Shown piece after piece: positions 12,899 through 22,092 of a stretch of 64,000 bases of DNA (the stretch's first letter is position 1; each line of letters opens with the position of its first letter). The translations under genes were made by a program, and so were the position numbers. Origin of the DNA: Phycomyces nitens (taxonomy: Eukaryota; Mucoromycota; Mucoromycetes; Mucorales; Phycomycetaceae); the NCBI GenBank assembly GCA_022702545.1, contig JAHRBC010000006.1, positions 1,798,001-1,862,000 of the forward strand. Reading direction: 5' to 3'. The notes under the pieces are model-generated. The model made no database searches, was not told where the DNA came from, and saw nothing but the letters and a program-made list of their open reading frames with translations.

Positions 12899-13750
12899 AT
12901 GTCTACCAAATCCTCTCTCGTTCTTGCCCTTGTTGCAGCCATGGCATTTGTTTGCAATGCTCATGTTGGTCTTTCTCCTTCAACTGGACAGGTAATGTCA
13001 GGTCAAATACCGTGTTTGAAAGAGTATTCAACGTCTTGTATAATATAGCCTGGCCAAAGCATCAATGGAAGTTTCCATGTGCCTCATGGATGCAATGGAT
13101 CTGCCACCACTGGATTGAGTATCTCTGTACCAAGTGACATTGTCATCCTTACTCCATTACCTGTCTCCAATTGGGTATGTAAAGCCAATTACCTATTCAT
13201 CTAAAACTCACCTTTTCTACAGACCCTTGATGTCAACTATACAAAGCTTGATACTCCTATCCAGATCAACGGTGTATCTGTCAACCAAAGTGTCAGCAGC
13301 TTCTCTTGGACTGGTGGCTACGTCCCTGCAGATGGTCTCGAGGAATTCGGCCTTACCTTTACATTGCCTCAGGTTGATCTCACAAATACTCCCAATGTTA
13401 CCCTTTACTTTCCCATTGTTCAAACATGGTGAGTGATCCAAAGCCTGCTATTTTATTTTTTGATCATTAAACATTTTGATGTCTTCTTTTTTTTTTATAG
13501 CGTTGTTGGATCTACAGAATGGACTGGTATTCCTGGAACTGCTTCTTACAATGCCTCTACTGGAAGTCCTGCAGCCACAATTGTCATCACTAATACTGTT
13601 GCTTCGACTTCTGGCCATGGAAACGGTCATGGAAGCAGTGCCACACCTACAGCGTCTGATAGCACTTCTACCAGTGGAGCCAATGGTCTCTTGACAACTT
13701 CGCTTTCAGGACTCAGCATATTGGTTGCCATTGGTGCCTTTTTCTTCTAA
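12899..13750 (+). CDS. secreted DUF1775/YcnI-like protein, probably GPI-anchored
   Basis: Four exons (12899-12991, 13049-13174, 13223-13428, 13501-13750) join in phase to 224 aa. A signal peptide (residues 1-21, ending CNA) leaves His22 as the first mature residue (HVGLSP). Residues 22 to about 150 follow the DUF1775/YcnI pattern: PGQSI, FHVPHGCNGS, a Trp (W102) in FSWTGG, the EEFGLTF strand and YFPIVQTC. Bacterial YcnI binds copper through the amino-terminal histidine, and this protein keeps that geometry. The tail is Ser/Thr/Gly/His-rich (GHGNGHG) and ends in a hydrophobic segment (LSILVAIGAFFF), the layout of a GPI-anchor signal. A cell-surface copper-binding role is inferred, not shown. 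Confidence 0.85.
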
Positions 13751-14066
13751 TCTAATCTAAACTTTTATTATTAATATTATTATCCTTTTATTATTTCTTA
13801 TCAAATACAAATACATACATATATATATAGCCTTTTATTCTTAAAAAAAAACCCCCCTAGACATCTAGTACAATCACAATAAAACCAAATGTCAAACATT
13901 GGCTATTCTTTGCCTTTACAGTAGCCCAGAAATCAAATATCCTAAAGGGGGGTTCAAAAAAAATCTATCCAGACTTTTCTTTTTTATTTTTTAAAAAAAA
14001 AGATACAGTCCCAAGCCCATATAGAACCCCTTAGATAATTTATTTGGTTCTCATTCACAAGAGACA

Positions 14067-14388
14067 ATGGAGAATCCTCATGAACAGCAGCAGAATGCAT
14101 TGATAAACCGAATTGCAGCTAATGTGGTAGGTGAATAGATGAACTCCATGATATTAATAACATTGGTGATTAGAACAAACTCAATGGCACAGTCCAAGAA
14201 CTGAACAAACGTTTAGAGGTTGATGCATAAACAAGAATTGAAAATTATTATTGGACTAATATGTTTGATTCCAGGCCATGAATGAGCAAAGCAAGAGTAT
14301 TGTAGCTCTTGGGCAGATATGGTCAGCATATAATGCCTCGGTGGAAATCCATCTCGATAATACAAAGAGTTTTGCTGATCCAGTATAA
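14067..14388 (+). CDS. DAD4: DASH complex subunit Dad4
   Basis: Three small exons (14067-14126, 14174-14218, 14275-14388) join in phase to 72 aa, the usual Dad4 length. The protein starts MENPHE, the family signature, followed by INRIAANVNKLN, VQELNKRLE and the C-terminal GQIWSAYNASVEIHLDNTKS helix. Dad4 is a component of the DASH/Dam1 ring that couples kinetochores to spindle microtubules. The exons are too short to stand out as open frames, so the gene is easily missed. Introns are 47 and 56 nt with GTAGGT and GTTGAT donors; the second donor is weak but required to keep the family alignment. Confidence 0.9.
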
Positions 14389-14809
14389 ATATTTTTGTAC
14401 TTTGCCCCCCTTTTTTTAAAAATTTATACTGAATCACCTAAATCATAAGATGGGGTATAAATGAATGAATGAATTGAACAAGTCCAAGTAGTGCCCTGAG
14501 CTGGTCTATTTTCTCATTCTTGATAAAGCCAAGGTCGTACAATTCAACCACACACACAAATATATATATATATATGTATATACACATCCCATCTAGTATT
14601 TTCTCATACTTGATTGGCGCAAGCCACAATGAAGGCCCGATTCGTCTCAATAAGGCTCCCCCCTCGCTCGCTGACTTGAGGATATATCTGTCTTGCTGTC
14701 TTGTCGTGATCTACATACGACAGGAAAGATATTCATAGTACACAAATACATGCAAAGATCGTCAGCATCGCCTTTTTTTATCTAGATACTCTTTATCTCA
14801 AATAGTAAT
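14389..14809. other. intergenic between DAD4 and the acidic-protein gene
   Basis: This segment contains a T-rich run just after the DAD4 stop and a (TA)n/(AC)n microsatellite near 14550-14585. No gene is recognised. Confidence 0.4.
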
Positions 14810-15322
14810 ATGCCGACCCGTCCAGATCTCAGCAACCGTAAACGTAGTCGATCACCTTCGCCGGTCCAATCTGGATCCCATAAAAGACATCACGAAGAAG
14901 AATCAGAAGAAGCCCATGGCGATCTCTTGACTGATCTGACAAATGTTCTTGCAGAGATCAGAACAACTCCTTCAACAGGCGAAATCTCGGCCGAATTACT
15001 TGGAACCCTTAGAGGTGTCATGTTACAGATCGAACATCTCTCGGCTGATGAAACAAATACCAGGGCACGGGAAATGAAGGACGAGAGTGACAGGTGCCTT
15101 GAGACCTGGTTTGATGAACTTCTTGCCCGTTGTGAAGCCGATGGGGAACTGGACCTGAGTGCATTAGACTATGAAGAAACTGGCGACAGTGATGATGAGG
15201 AAGATTCGCTTGCCCTCGCACTTGCACTTCAGGACGAGGAGGCTGTATGCCAAGAGGACGAAGATGCGGTATCGGTAACCAACAGTACCAGCAGCCATTC
15301 AGAGGTGCAAGTCAGTGCCTGA
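14810..15322 (+). CDS. acidic protein of unknown function (170 aa)
   Basis: Intronless open frame with good codon structure. The first 30 residues are basic and Arg/Ser/Pro-rich (NRKRSRSPSPVQSGSHKRHH), a likely nuclear localisation or SR-like segment. Residues about 38-110 are predicted helical with regular hydrophobic spacing (LLTDLTNVLAEI, LLGTLRGVMLQIEHL). The C-terminal 60 are strongly acidic (GDSDDEEDSLALALALQDEE). I do not recognise a family. A nuclear acidic chaperone or transcription-linked role would fit the composition but nothing proves it. It lies between DAD4 and the convergent calcineurin B gene. Confidence 0.6.
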   Translation: MPTRPDLSNRKRSRSPSPVQSGSHKRHHEEESEEAHGDLLTDLTNVLAEIRTTPSTGEISAELLGTLRGVMLQIEHLSADETNTRAREMKDESDRCLETWFDELLARCEADGELDLSALDYEETGDSDDEEDSLALALALQDEEAVCQEDEDAVSVTNSTSSHSEVQVSA

Positions 15323-15555
15323 AAGCGAACAAAAAAGGCCCCCCCATCCTTTCATTCAACTCATTATTTCTCTCCTTTTATATGTACATAACCTCCCCCA
15401 TTTTTTTTTGACTGATACCACAGATCTTTTTTTTTCCTTTCTATTTCTCCTTTATGTGCACGATTGCCGGTATTCTATTGATATGTTGTTTCAAAGGCAA
15501 ATGACACGAACGATAGCAAAAAATAAATATACATTCCATAGCCCTCCCCTCCCAC

Positions 15556-16218
15556 TTAGAAGCTCTCCAGGGTCATCTGCTTTGCCACATCCGTATTTTC
15601 CACCATAACCATAAACTCCTCAAAACTGATCTTTCCATCCATGTCCTTGTCAGCCTCCATGATGGTCTTGTCAACGATCTGCTGGAGCTGGTTTTCCTTG
15701 AGGTTGTTTCCAACCATCATCTTGAGTACCAAAAACAACTCACCATTGGAGATAAATCCATCACGATCCATATCGTAGACCTTGAAGGCAACTATCAAAC
15801 AGAACAAGGTGTTTAAAAAAAGAAGAAGAAAAAAGACAATCCAGTCGTATAAGTGTACTTGCATTGAAGTTTCTCGCGCTGATTCCCACGAACACTGAAC
15901 GCGCTCAAGCCCTTGATAAACTCATGAAAGTCAACATCTCCTCCACCATCTTCATCAAAGATGGCAATCATCCGAGTAGCCAATGGGTTGTTGGCAATCT
16001 GGGGAATCGCCAAGAACTCATCCTTGTCTATAGATCCCGAATTGTCTTTATCGAGCTTCATGAAACGCTTGTAGAGACGCTGGATCTCCTCGGCAGAGAC
16101 TATACAGATATCAGGATCGGTTATATGGTGCCAACCAAAAAGAAAGATACTTTACTTGACGATACATACAGTTTGAAGAGTTTACCATATCCTCGAGATG
16201 AGATCCAGATTGGCCCAT
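15556..16218 (-). CDS. CNB1: calcineurin regulatory subunit B
   Basis: Three exons (16170-16218, 15863-16099, 15556-15791) join to 173 aa, the normal length. The N-terminus MGQSGS is an N-myristoylation signal. Four EF-hand loops are visible in order: [36 protein letters not shown] and [12 protein letters not shown], all with acidic positions intact. Between hands 3 and 4 is the catalytic-subunit-binding stretch [17 protein letters not shown]. The protein is the calcium sensor of the calcineurin phosphatase, which controls stress responses and hyphal growth in fungi. Intron 2 (15792-15862) must be a GC-AG intron (donor GCAAGT), because only that join gives KLQFAFKVYD. Confidence 0.95.
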
Positions 16219-16943
16219 GATGTTTAATGATGATCAGAATGAAAGAAGGCCGTTTTTATTTTATTTTAAAAGAGCGAACATTGAAGAAAAAGGATAGAGA
16301 GGTACCGTTCTAAAATTAGACGGTTGGGATTTCATTTTATTGTTTTTGGACGTGTGGACAGATTCAAATTACACACGATAGGAAACACTGGACAAAAATA
16401 TTGACACTTGTCTACCTTGTGATGTCACGGTTAGGAAGAGGTATATGTATATACACATATACACATATACATGTATATATACATGTATATAGGTTTTTAA
16501 ATTGATCTCAACTGTAGAATGATTTCCAACTGCTTACCAATAAAAACACGAGTCACTGGCAGTAATGAAATCAGATTGGACAAAATCATACAAGTGAGTC
16601 CGATGATTGGCTGAAATAATCAGGAGCAAAAAGAACTGTCAAATGATAATGCTTTCACACTTTAACATTTTTATATTTTAAAAAAAAGAGCTCACCCATT
16701 GTTAAATCCTAATATAAGAATGTGATGAGACTTGATGGAGGGATCAATCGAGTGATGTCATGTGATCATTTAAACCCAATTTGCATAAATTCCAAGACCA
16801 AAATGGCAATGCCAAGATATATATATTATATATATATAAAAGTATTCGATATTTAACAATTATATATAAAGATAAAGATGAATTTTTTTTTTCGTAAGAT
16901 ATACAAGAGAGATTCTGGATTAAAGAGGTTAAGGATAAAGGTT
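16219..16943. other. intergenic: CNB1 promoter side and ADE17 3' end
   Basis: No gene is seen. It holds an alternating ATAC/ATGT simple repeat (16440-16490, TATACACATATACA type) and a TATA-rich run near 16820-16850. The left part should be the CNB1 promoter and the right part the ADE17 3' region. Confidence 0.5.
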
Positions 16944-18885
16944 TTAATGATGGAAGAGTCTGAGGTTGGTATGGGCAAACACCATGTTGTTGGCATCGGC
17001 AGCAGCAATAACAGCCTCATCCTGAACAGAGCCAGAGGCAGCGGCAATGTACTTGACACCCGAGCGACGAGCACGGAAGACATTGTCGTCAAAGGGGAAG
17101 AATGCATCAGAGGACACGACAGTATCCTTCAACTGTGCCATCCACTCCTTGCGCTCTTGAGGTGTCAAGGGAGCGGGGACTGTGTTGAAATGTGCCTCCC
17201 AGGCCTTGCGCTCAACACCCTCGCCAGTCTGCTCAGTTACATAGAGGTCAATGGCGTTGGACTTGTCGGCACGCTTGGCCTCCTTCTTAAAGTCAAGAGC
17301 GAGAACCTTGGGGTGATGGCGCAACCACCAGTTGTCGGCCTTGTCACCAGCAAGACGAGTGCAGTGGATTCTGGATTGCTGACCAGCACCAAGACCAATA
17401 ACCATGCCGTTCTTGGCATAGCACACAGAGTTGGACTGAGTGTACTTGAGAGCAATGGTGGCAACAATCATGTCACGGAGGGCCTCCTTGGGGAGGTTCT
17501 TGTCCTTGGTGACAATGTTGGTGAACAAAGAAGCATCGATCTTGACAGTGTTGCGCTTCTGCTCCAAGTAAAGACCGTAGACCTGTCTGATCTCCTTCTC
17601 TTCAGGCTCATAGTTGGGGTCCATCTGGAGGACACAGTACTTTCCACCCTTCTTCTTCTGGAGAATGGCCAAAGCAGCATCCTCGTAAGCTGGGGCAATA
17701 ACACCATCAGAGACCTCGCGGGAGATAATCTTGGCAGTAGCAACATCGACAGTGTCAGATAGGGCAATAAAGTCACCAAAAGATGACATGCGATCGGCAC
17801 CACGGGCACGAGCATAGGCAGAGGCCAAGGGGGTCAAGGGCTCCTTGAGGTCATTGACATGGTAGACCTTCTTGTCGGTCTCAGTCAATGGGACACCAAT
17901 GGCAGCACCAGCGGGGGAGACGTGCTTGAAGGAAGCAGCGGCAGGAAGACCGGTGGCTTCCTTGAGTTCCTTGACAAGAGCCCAGGAGTTGAGGGCATCA
18001 AGGAAGTTGATGTAACCAGGCGAGCCAGACAAGATTGTGACGGGAAGCTTGGCTTCCTTGGTGTAGATCTGAGCAGGCTTCTGGTGGGGGTTGGCGCCAT
18101 AGCGAAGAGGGAGCATGGCAACACCGTTGGAGTACTGGTGACGGAAGTAGTCGGCAATGGCAGAGTCATAGTCGGAGGTCTGGTTGAATGCCTAGTGGAC
18201 AAAAGATGTTCACAAATACTCCTTTGTCAGACCCATTTTGTCTTGCTTACCTTCAATGCCAGGGTGTTGCGGGTCTCCTGGGTGATCTCACCCTTCTTGA
18301 GTTCAGCAATAATCTTGGTGTAGTCAGAAGGATCGGATACAATAGATACACGGGCATGGTTCTTTGCAGCAGCACGGAGAAGAGTGACACCTCCGATATC
18401 AATTTCTTCAACTGCCTCGGGGATAGTGACATTGGGCTTGGCAATGGTCTCCTCAAAGGGATAGAGGTTGCAGACTACAATGTCAATCTTCTCAATGTGC
18501 TGCTCGGCAAGATCCTTCTCGTCGCTCTCAATGTTGCGGGCAAGAATACCACCGTGGACAGCAGGATGGAGTGTCTTGACACGTCCACCAAGCATCTCGG
18601 GGGCCTTTGTGATCTCAGAGACATCACTAATATGCACCTTTTGTATTTAGAGAACAAATTCATCCTACAAGTCCAATGCATACCCAATAGGAATACCAGC
18701 GTTGCGAACAAGCTTTGCGGTTCCACCTGAGCCAAGAAGACGGACGTTCAAGGCATGGAGTTCCTTGGCAAACTCAAGGAGACCGGTCTTGTCATAGACA
18801 GAGAGGATGGCTAAGAACAGACCAGGGTGAGGATTGGTAAGAGACTTGGCGCGTTAAACTCAAACTCACCAATCTTTTGGGTCAT
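16944..18885 (-). CDS. ADE17: bifunctional AICAR transformylase / IMP cyclohydrolase
   Basis: Four exons (18870-18885, 18684-18810, 18251-18626, 16944-18191) join in phase to 588 aa, matching the family. The N-terminal IMP cyclohydrolase domain starts [17 protein letters not shown] and contains [39 protein letters not shown] and [18 protein letters not shown]. The C-terminal AICAR formyltransferase domain contains [23 protein letters not shown] with the catalytic Lys-His pair, [44 protein letters not shown] and [10 protein letters not shown]. It catalyses the last two steps of de novo IMP synthesis in the cytosol. The first exon is only 16 nt (five codons plus one base) and is supported by a clean GTGAGT donor and the resulting MTQKIAILSVYD start. 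Confidence 0.97.
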
Positions 18886-19152
18886 CTTGGTGTACTTTGG
18901 CGTGTAAAGATAGCTGGCTTGGAAATATATTTTCTTTTTTTTTTATATTGAACATCCCGAAATTCAAAAGGGACTGCTGATCTTGGGGCCATTGCTCACC
19001 CCACAGTCACATCATCAACAGATTTTGTCAGTCTTTGGGACACTCATCAACTGAAACCAGATGCCAAATTATGCTCAACCAGTACAATAGCAGTCCGGCA
19101 ATTTTCCACCTTGGACCTTCTCGGACACATTGATATGCCGATCGTGACTTGG
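18886..19152. other. upstream region of ADE17
   Basis: This is the probable minus-strand promoter of ADE17. A poly-pyrimidine/purine tract (18930-18945) is the only feature seen. A canonical Bas1/Gcn4-type TGACTC site was not found by eye. Confidence 0.35.
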
Positions 19153-19283
19153 TTATATACCGATTTTTGAATCCTATCTGGTAAATGTGACATGTTATTT
19201 CGTGAAAGTGCAATTTGGATTTCGTGATTGTTCCGTTTCAATTTTCACTGGATAGGCCAGAGAGCAAGGAAGACAAGGCCCAA
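19153..19283 (+). repeat. 131-bp inverted repeat, left arm
   Basis: This segment is the reverse complement of 19400-19530 with only 2 mismatches over 131 bases. The arms flank a 116-bp unpaired spacer. The outer end of each arm carries a TATATAA-like motif pointing outward. The right arm is followed by the transposase frame at 19581, so the repeat probably represents the terminal/promoter region of two copies of that transposon placed head to head, the left copy otherwise lost. Confidence 0.85.
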
Positions 19284-19399
19284 ATCTCCCACCCACCCAC
19301 ACCTGTAACGATTATTTGCTGATCAATTAGATACACAAAGAATAAGAAATTACTTTATACAATTTTTTGCTGTTTTAATAATATGATGATTAATAGCAC

Positions 19400-19530
19400 T
19401 TGGGCCTTGTCTTCCTTGCTCTCTGGCCTATCCAGTGAAAATTGAAACGGAACAATCACGAAATCCAAATTGCACTTTCACGAAATAACATGTCACGTTC
19501 ACCAGATAGGATTCAAAAATCGGTATATAA
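19400..19530 (-). repeat. 131-bp inverted repeat, right arm
   Basis: Mate of the left arm at 19153-19283; the two differences fall in TGGTAAATGTGA versus TGGTGAACGTGA. The TATATAA at its right end lies 51 nt before the ATG of the transposase remnant and is a plausible promoter for it. Confidence 0.85.
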
Positions 19531-19580
19531 GTTGAAGAGTAGTAGTAGTTTCTTTTTTTTTCAATACTTTACAATCTAAC

Positions 19581-20850
19581 ATGAGTACAATATTTTTATA
19601 TAAAGGTAGGGATGAAAGGGTTGTTGCTGAGAATGGTGGCTCTGAGACTATGTATTATATTGTTGATCAGAATGAATTTATTGTCGAGACAATAGCTGTT
19701 TATTCCGAGTACTTGAAAACTATGGTCTCCACTGAATCTTGTCTGACTTTCCCACTGTTGATAGAAAAGACAAAATACAAAGATATCCGTATAAAAGAAT
19801 CAAATACAAAACGGAATTATGTGTGTTATACTGTCTAGGGTAAAGCTATATTTTTCGATCTGAATATTGAAAAGTGCACCAGCTGGAACAAAGAAGTTTG
19901 GTATTCAGGGACGGACAGCACAGCAGTGGGTAAAGCAGTATAAAATGCATCCTTATGGCATTTTGAGGATTATAAAAAAGTAGGTAATAAGTGTATCTTG
20001 ACTGAAGAGCATAGAATGGTAGTTATCAACTTCATTGACGCTAATCCTTCTGTAACTATTGTTAAAGTGACTGAGCATTTATTGAAAATATTTAACTACC
20101 TTAAATCTCCACACAGCACTGCTAATAACTTTATGAAAAGCAAATGCAAAGTTTTGTTGTAAAAAGCTGATTTTCATTCTATTGAAAGAAACAATCCAGC
20201 AAAGATTGAATAGCACCATAATTGGGTTTGTAAATGGAAGAATATAGACATACTTTTTGAAGAATTGTGTGTTTCTTGATGAGTCTGGTTTTGATATAAA
20301 TATGAAACGCTCAAGAGCTTGGTCCAAAAAAGATACTCGTGCTATTGCTACCTCTATTATAAGGAACACGATGTATATATTGACTATCTCTGCCGCAGAT
20401 TTGATTACAGTCAGCGTAAAAAAAAAAACTAAGGCCTGCTAAGAAGTGAAAGCCTGAAGGATATATTAGATCAGGAACTGTAACAGGTCATTATATCAGT
20501 TTTCTTAAAATTAACCTTCGATGAAATGGACAAACATCTACAAATGAAAGGCAACTATATAATAATGGATAATGAACCAATTCGCACCCATAAAAGCACA
20601 AAAAAGTATATTAAGTATCGAAGATATAAATGTGTGTATATTCCTACTTACTTTCCTGAGCTTAACCCAATTGAACAGTTCTGGGCAGTGTAAAAGAGTA
20701 AGGTCAAGCGTCATAGGTTTTTGAAAGAAGTTCCCTAATCAAAAAAATCACAGAAGCGTGCAAAAATGTGGAGAAAAGTTATTTCAAAGGTTTAGTTTCC
20801 CATTCTTACAAGTGTTGGGATAAATGGCGAAACATAGACCCCATGTAATG
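19581..20850 (+). pseudogene. dead IS630/Tc1-type transposase (left palindrome copy)
   Basis: Read across frames, the region spells one transposase. An N-terminal part has YYIVDQNEFIVETIAVYSEY. A helix-turn-helix block follows (FGIQGRTAQQWVKQYKMHP, then KCILTEEHRMVVINFIDANPS). The first acid lies in CVFLDESGFDINMKRSRAWSKK, the second Asp in NYIIMDNEPIRTH near 20553-20590, and the third in YFPELNPIEQFWAV near 20650-20690. In-frame stops (for example after FWAV) and frameshifts make it inactive. The first 37 or so codons (19581-19690) lie outside the palindrome and exist only here. From 19691 on, the copy at 24240-25391 repeats it in reverse, including the same stops. Confidence 0.8.
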
Positions 20851-21006
20851 ACTACTGACAACACCAATAGACATATAAGCAGAAACGGACAAATACAATT
20901 TCTATTCGTTTATTCTTTAATGTAGGTCATGCAACAAAATTATTTATTAAGAAAGCGACGATGATGGTCCTTGTTGAAACGATGGCAGTCATCTGGCAAT
21001 TAATAC

Positions 21007-21416
21007 GCTGATTGGCTACCACCTGGCAGCCACCTGGCAATAAATACGCTGATTGGTTACCACCTGGCAGCCACCTGGCAATAAATACGCTGATTGGTTA
21101 CCACCTGGCAGCCACCTGGCAATAAATACGCTGATTGGTTACCACCTGGCAGCCATCTGGCAATAAATACGCTGATTGGTTACCACCTGGCAGCCACCTG
21201 GCAATAAATACGCTGATTGGCTACCACCTGGCAGCCATCTGGCAATAAATACGCTGATTGGCTACCACCTGGCAGCCATCTGGCAATAAATACGCTGATT
21301 GGTTACCACCTGGCAGCCACCTGGCAATAAATACGCTGATTGGTTACCACCTGGCAGCCACCTGGCAATAAATACGCTGATTGGCTACCAACTGGCAGCC
21401 ATCTGGCAATTAATAC
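21007..21416 (+). repeat. 41-bp tandem repeat array, 10 units (left)
   Basis: Ten direct copies of a 41-bp unit start at GCTGATTGG (positions 21007, 21048, 21089 and so on). Each unit contains two CTGGCA-type half-sites separated by about 11 bp (ACCTGGCAGCC and ACCTGGCAATA), so the period has an internal subrepeat. Units differ by a few C/T changes (GGTTACC/GGCTACC, CCACC/CCATC). It lies 400-800 bp upstream of the gene fragment at 21825. It may be a binding array or a transposon subterminal repeat; the function is unknown. Confidence 0.95.
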
Positions 21417-21455
21417 GCTGATTAACCATTATCTGGCACTACAAAAGTTGTGTGG

Positions 21456-21476
21456 GTTTAGTCCTCTGGACTAAAC
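21456..21476. repeat. perfect 9-bp-stem hairpin next to the left array
   Basis: GTTTAGTCC and GGACTAAAC pair perfectly around a TCT loop. The same hairpin occurs in the mirror arm between the array and the gene start. It could be a protein-binding palindrome or a structural RNA element. Confidence 0.7.
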
Positions 21477-21824
21477 TCACCTCGTGATTAGCTTTATATA
21501 CCACCAAACACAATAAATAAATGGGTTATTTAGCAAGAAGTATATAATAAACTAGAATTCTTTTATAGCAGAAAATTGGGGAGCATCACAGCTTTTAAAG
21601 TAGAGCTAAAGACCTATTTCTTGTTAGAGCAGGCTTCATTCCACCTAGTACGATTCATATTTGCATGTCAAAGAAATATATATTGAAATAGCAATAGATC
21701 AATGATTATACTTTAATACTGCATATATTTCCATATCATTAATTCACCCCACTATCTGGGAGATATTTGGCAATTTCAGCAGCAAAGACCGATCTTTTAC
21801 TTTTTATTCCCAAGAAACGATTAT

Positions 21825-21988
21825 ATGAACATTACACGAAACCAAGCAATCTGCATGCTTTTTTATGTTGATTATTCTGTCGAAAATGCTAAAAAATACG
21901 AAAAGAAAATTGAAGACCTTGGTGATTTTGAAATCTGTTACAATGTTGATCCCAAACAACCAATACTAGTCTCAATACAGAGGATTCG
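21825..21988 (+). pseudogene. truncated 5' fragment of the recombinase-like gene (left arm)
   Basis: The fragment starts MNITRNQAICMLFYVDYSVE and is identical to the first 55 codons of the intact gene on the minus strand at 23334. After RIR the match stops at the palindrome boundary, and the frame runs on into unrelated AT-rich sequence. The presumed promoter region is duplicated intact, so this end could still drive transcription rightward, antisense into the complete gene. Confidence 0.85.
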
Positions 21989-22092
21989 TGAAAGTAGTTT
22001 ACACTATTATCTTTATCCTATCAATGTTTCCGACAATAAACAGTATAGCTACTCGAAATATTTATTCATATCATTCATAAATTTTGTAATTT

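Larger units (their letters stand above)
19691..21988 (+). repeat. left arm of giant palindrome (about 2.3 kb)
   Basis: This interval is repeated in reverse complement at 23171-25391. It starts AATAGCTGTTTATTCC inside the transposase remnant and ends AGAGGATTCG inside the first exon of the recombinase-like gene. The arms agree almost base for base wherever I compared them; a 96-codon frame and a 55-codon frame are identical in both. The length difference is mostly explained by two extra 41-bp units in the left array. The enclosed, non-repeated centre is 21989-23170. Confidence 0.95.

Noticed and set aside
16878..17762. Long plus-strand open frame (294 codons)
   Set aside because: It is antisense to ADE17, whose minus-strand product is unmistakable; the frame is a by-product of codon bias.
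21007..21416. Regular 41-bp repeats might be taken for a CRISPR array
   Set aside because: There are no unique spacers between repeats; the whole period is repeated. The DNA is eukaryotic and no cas genes are present.
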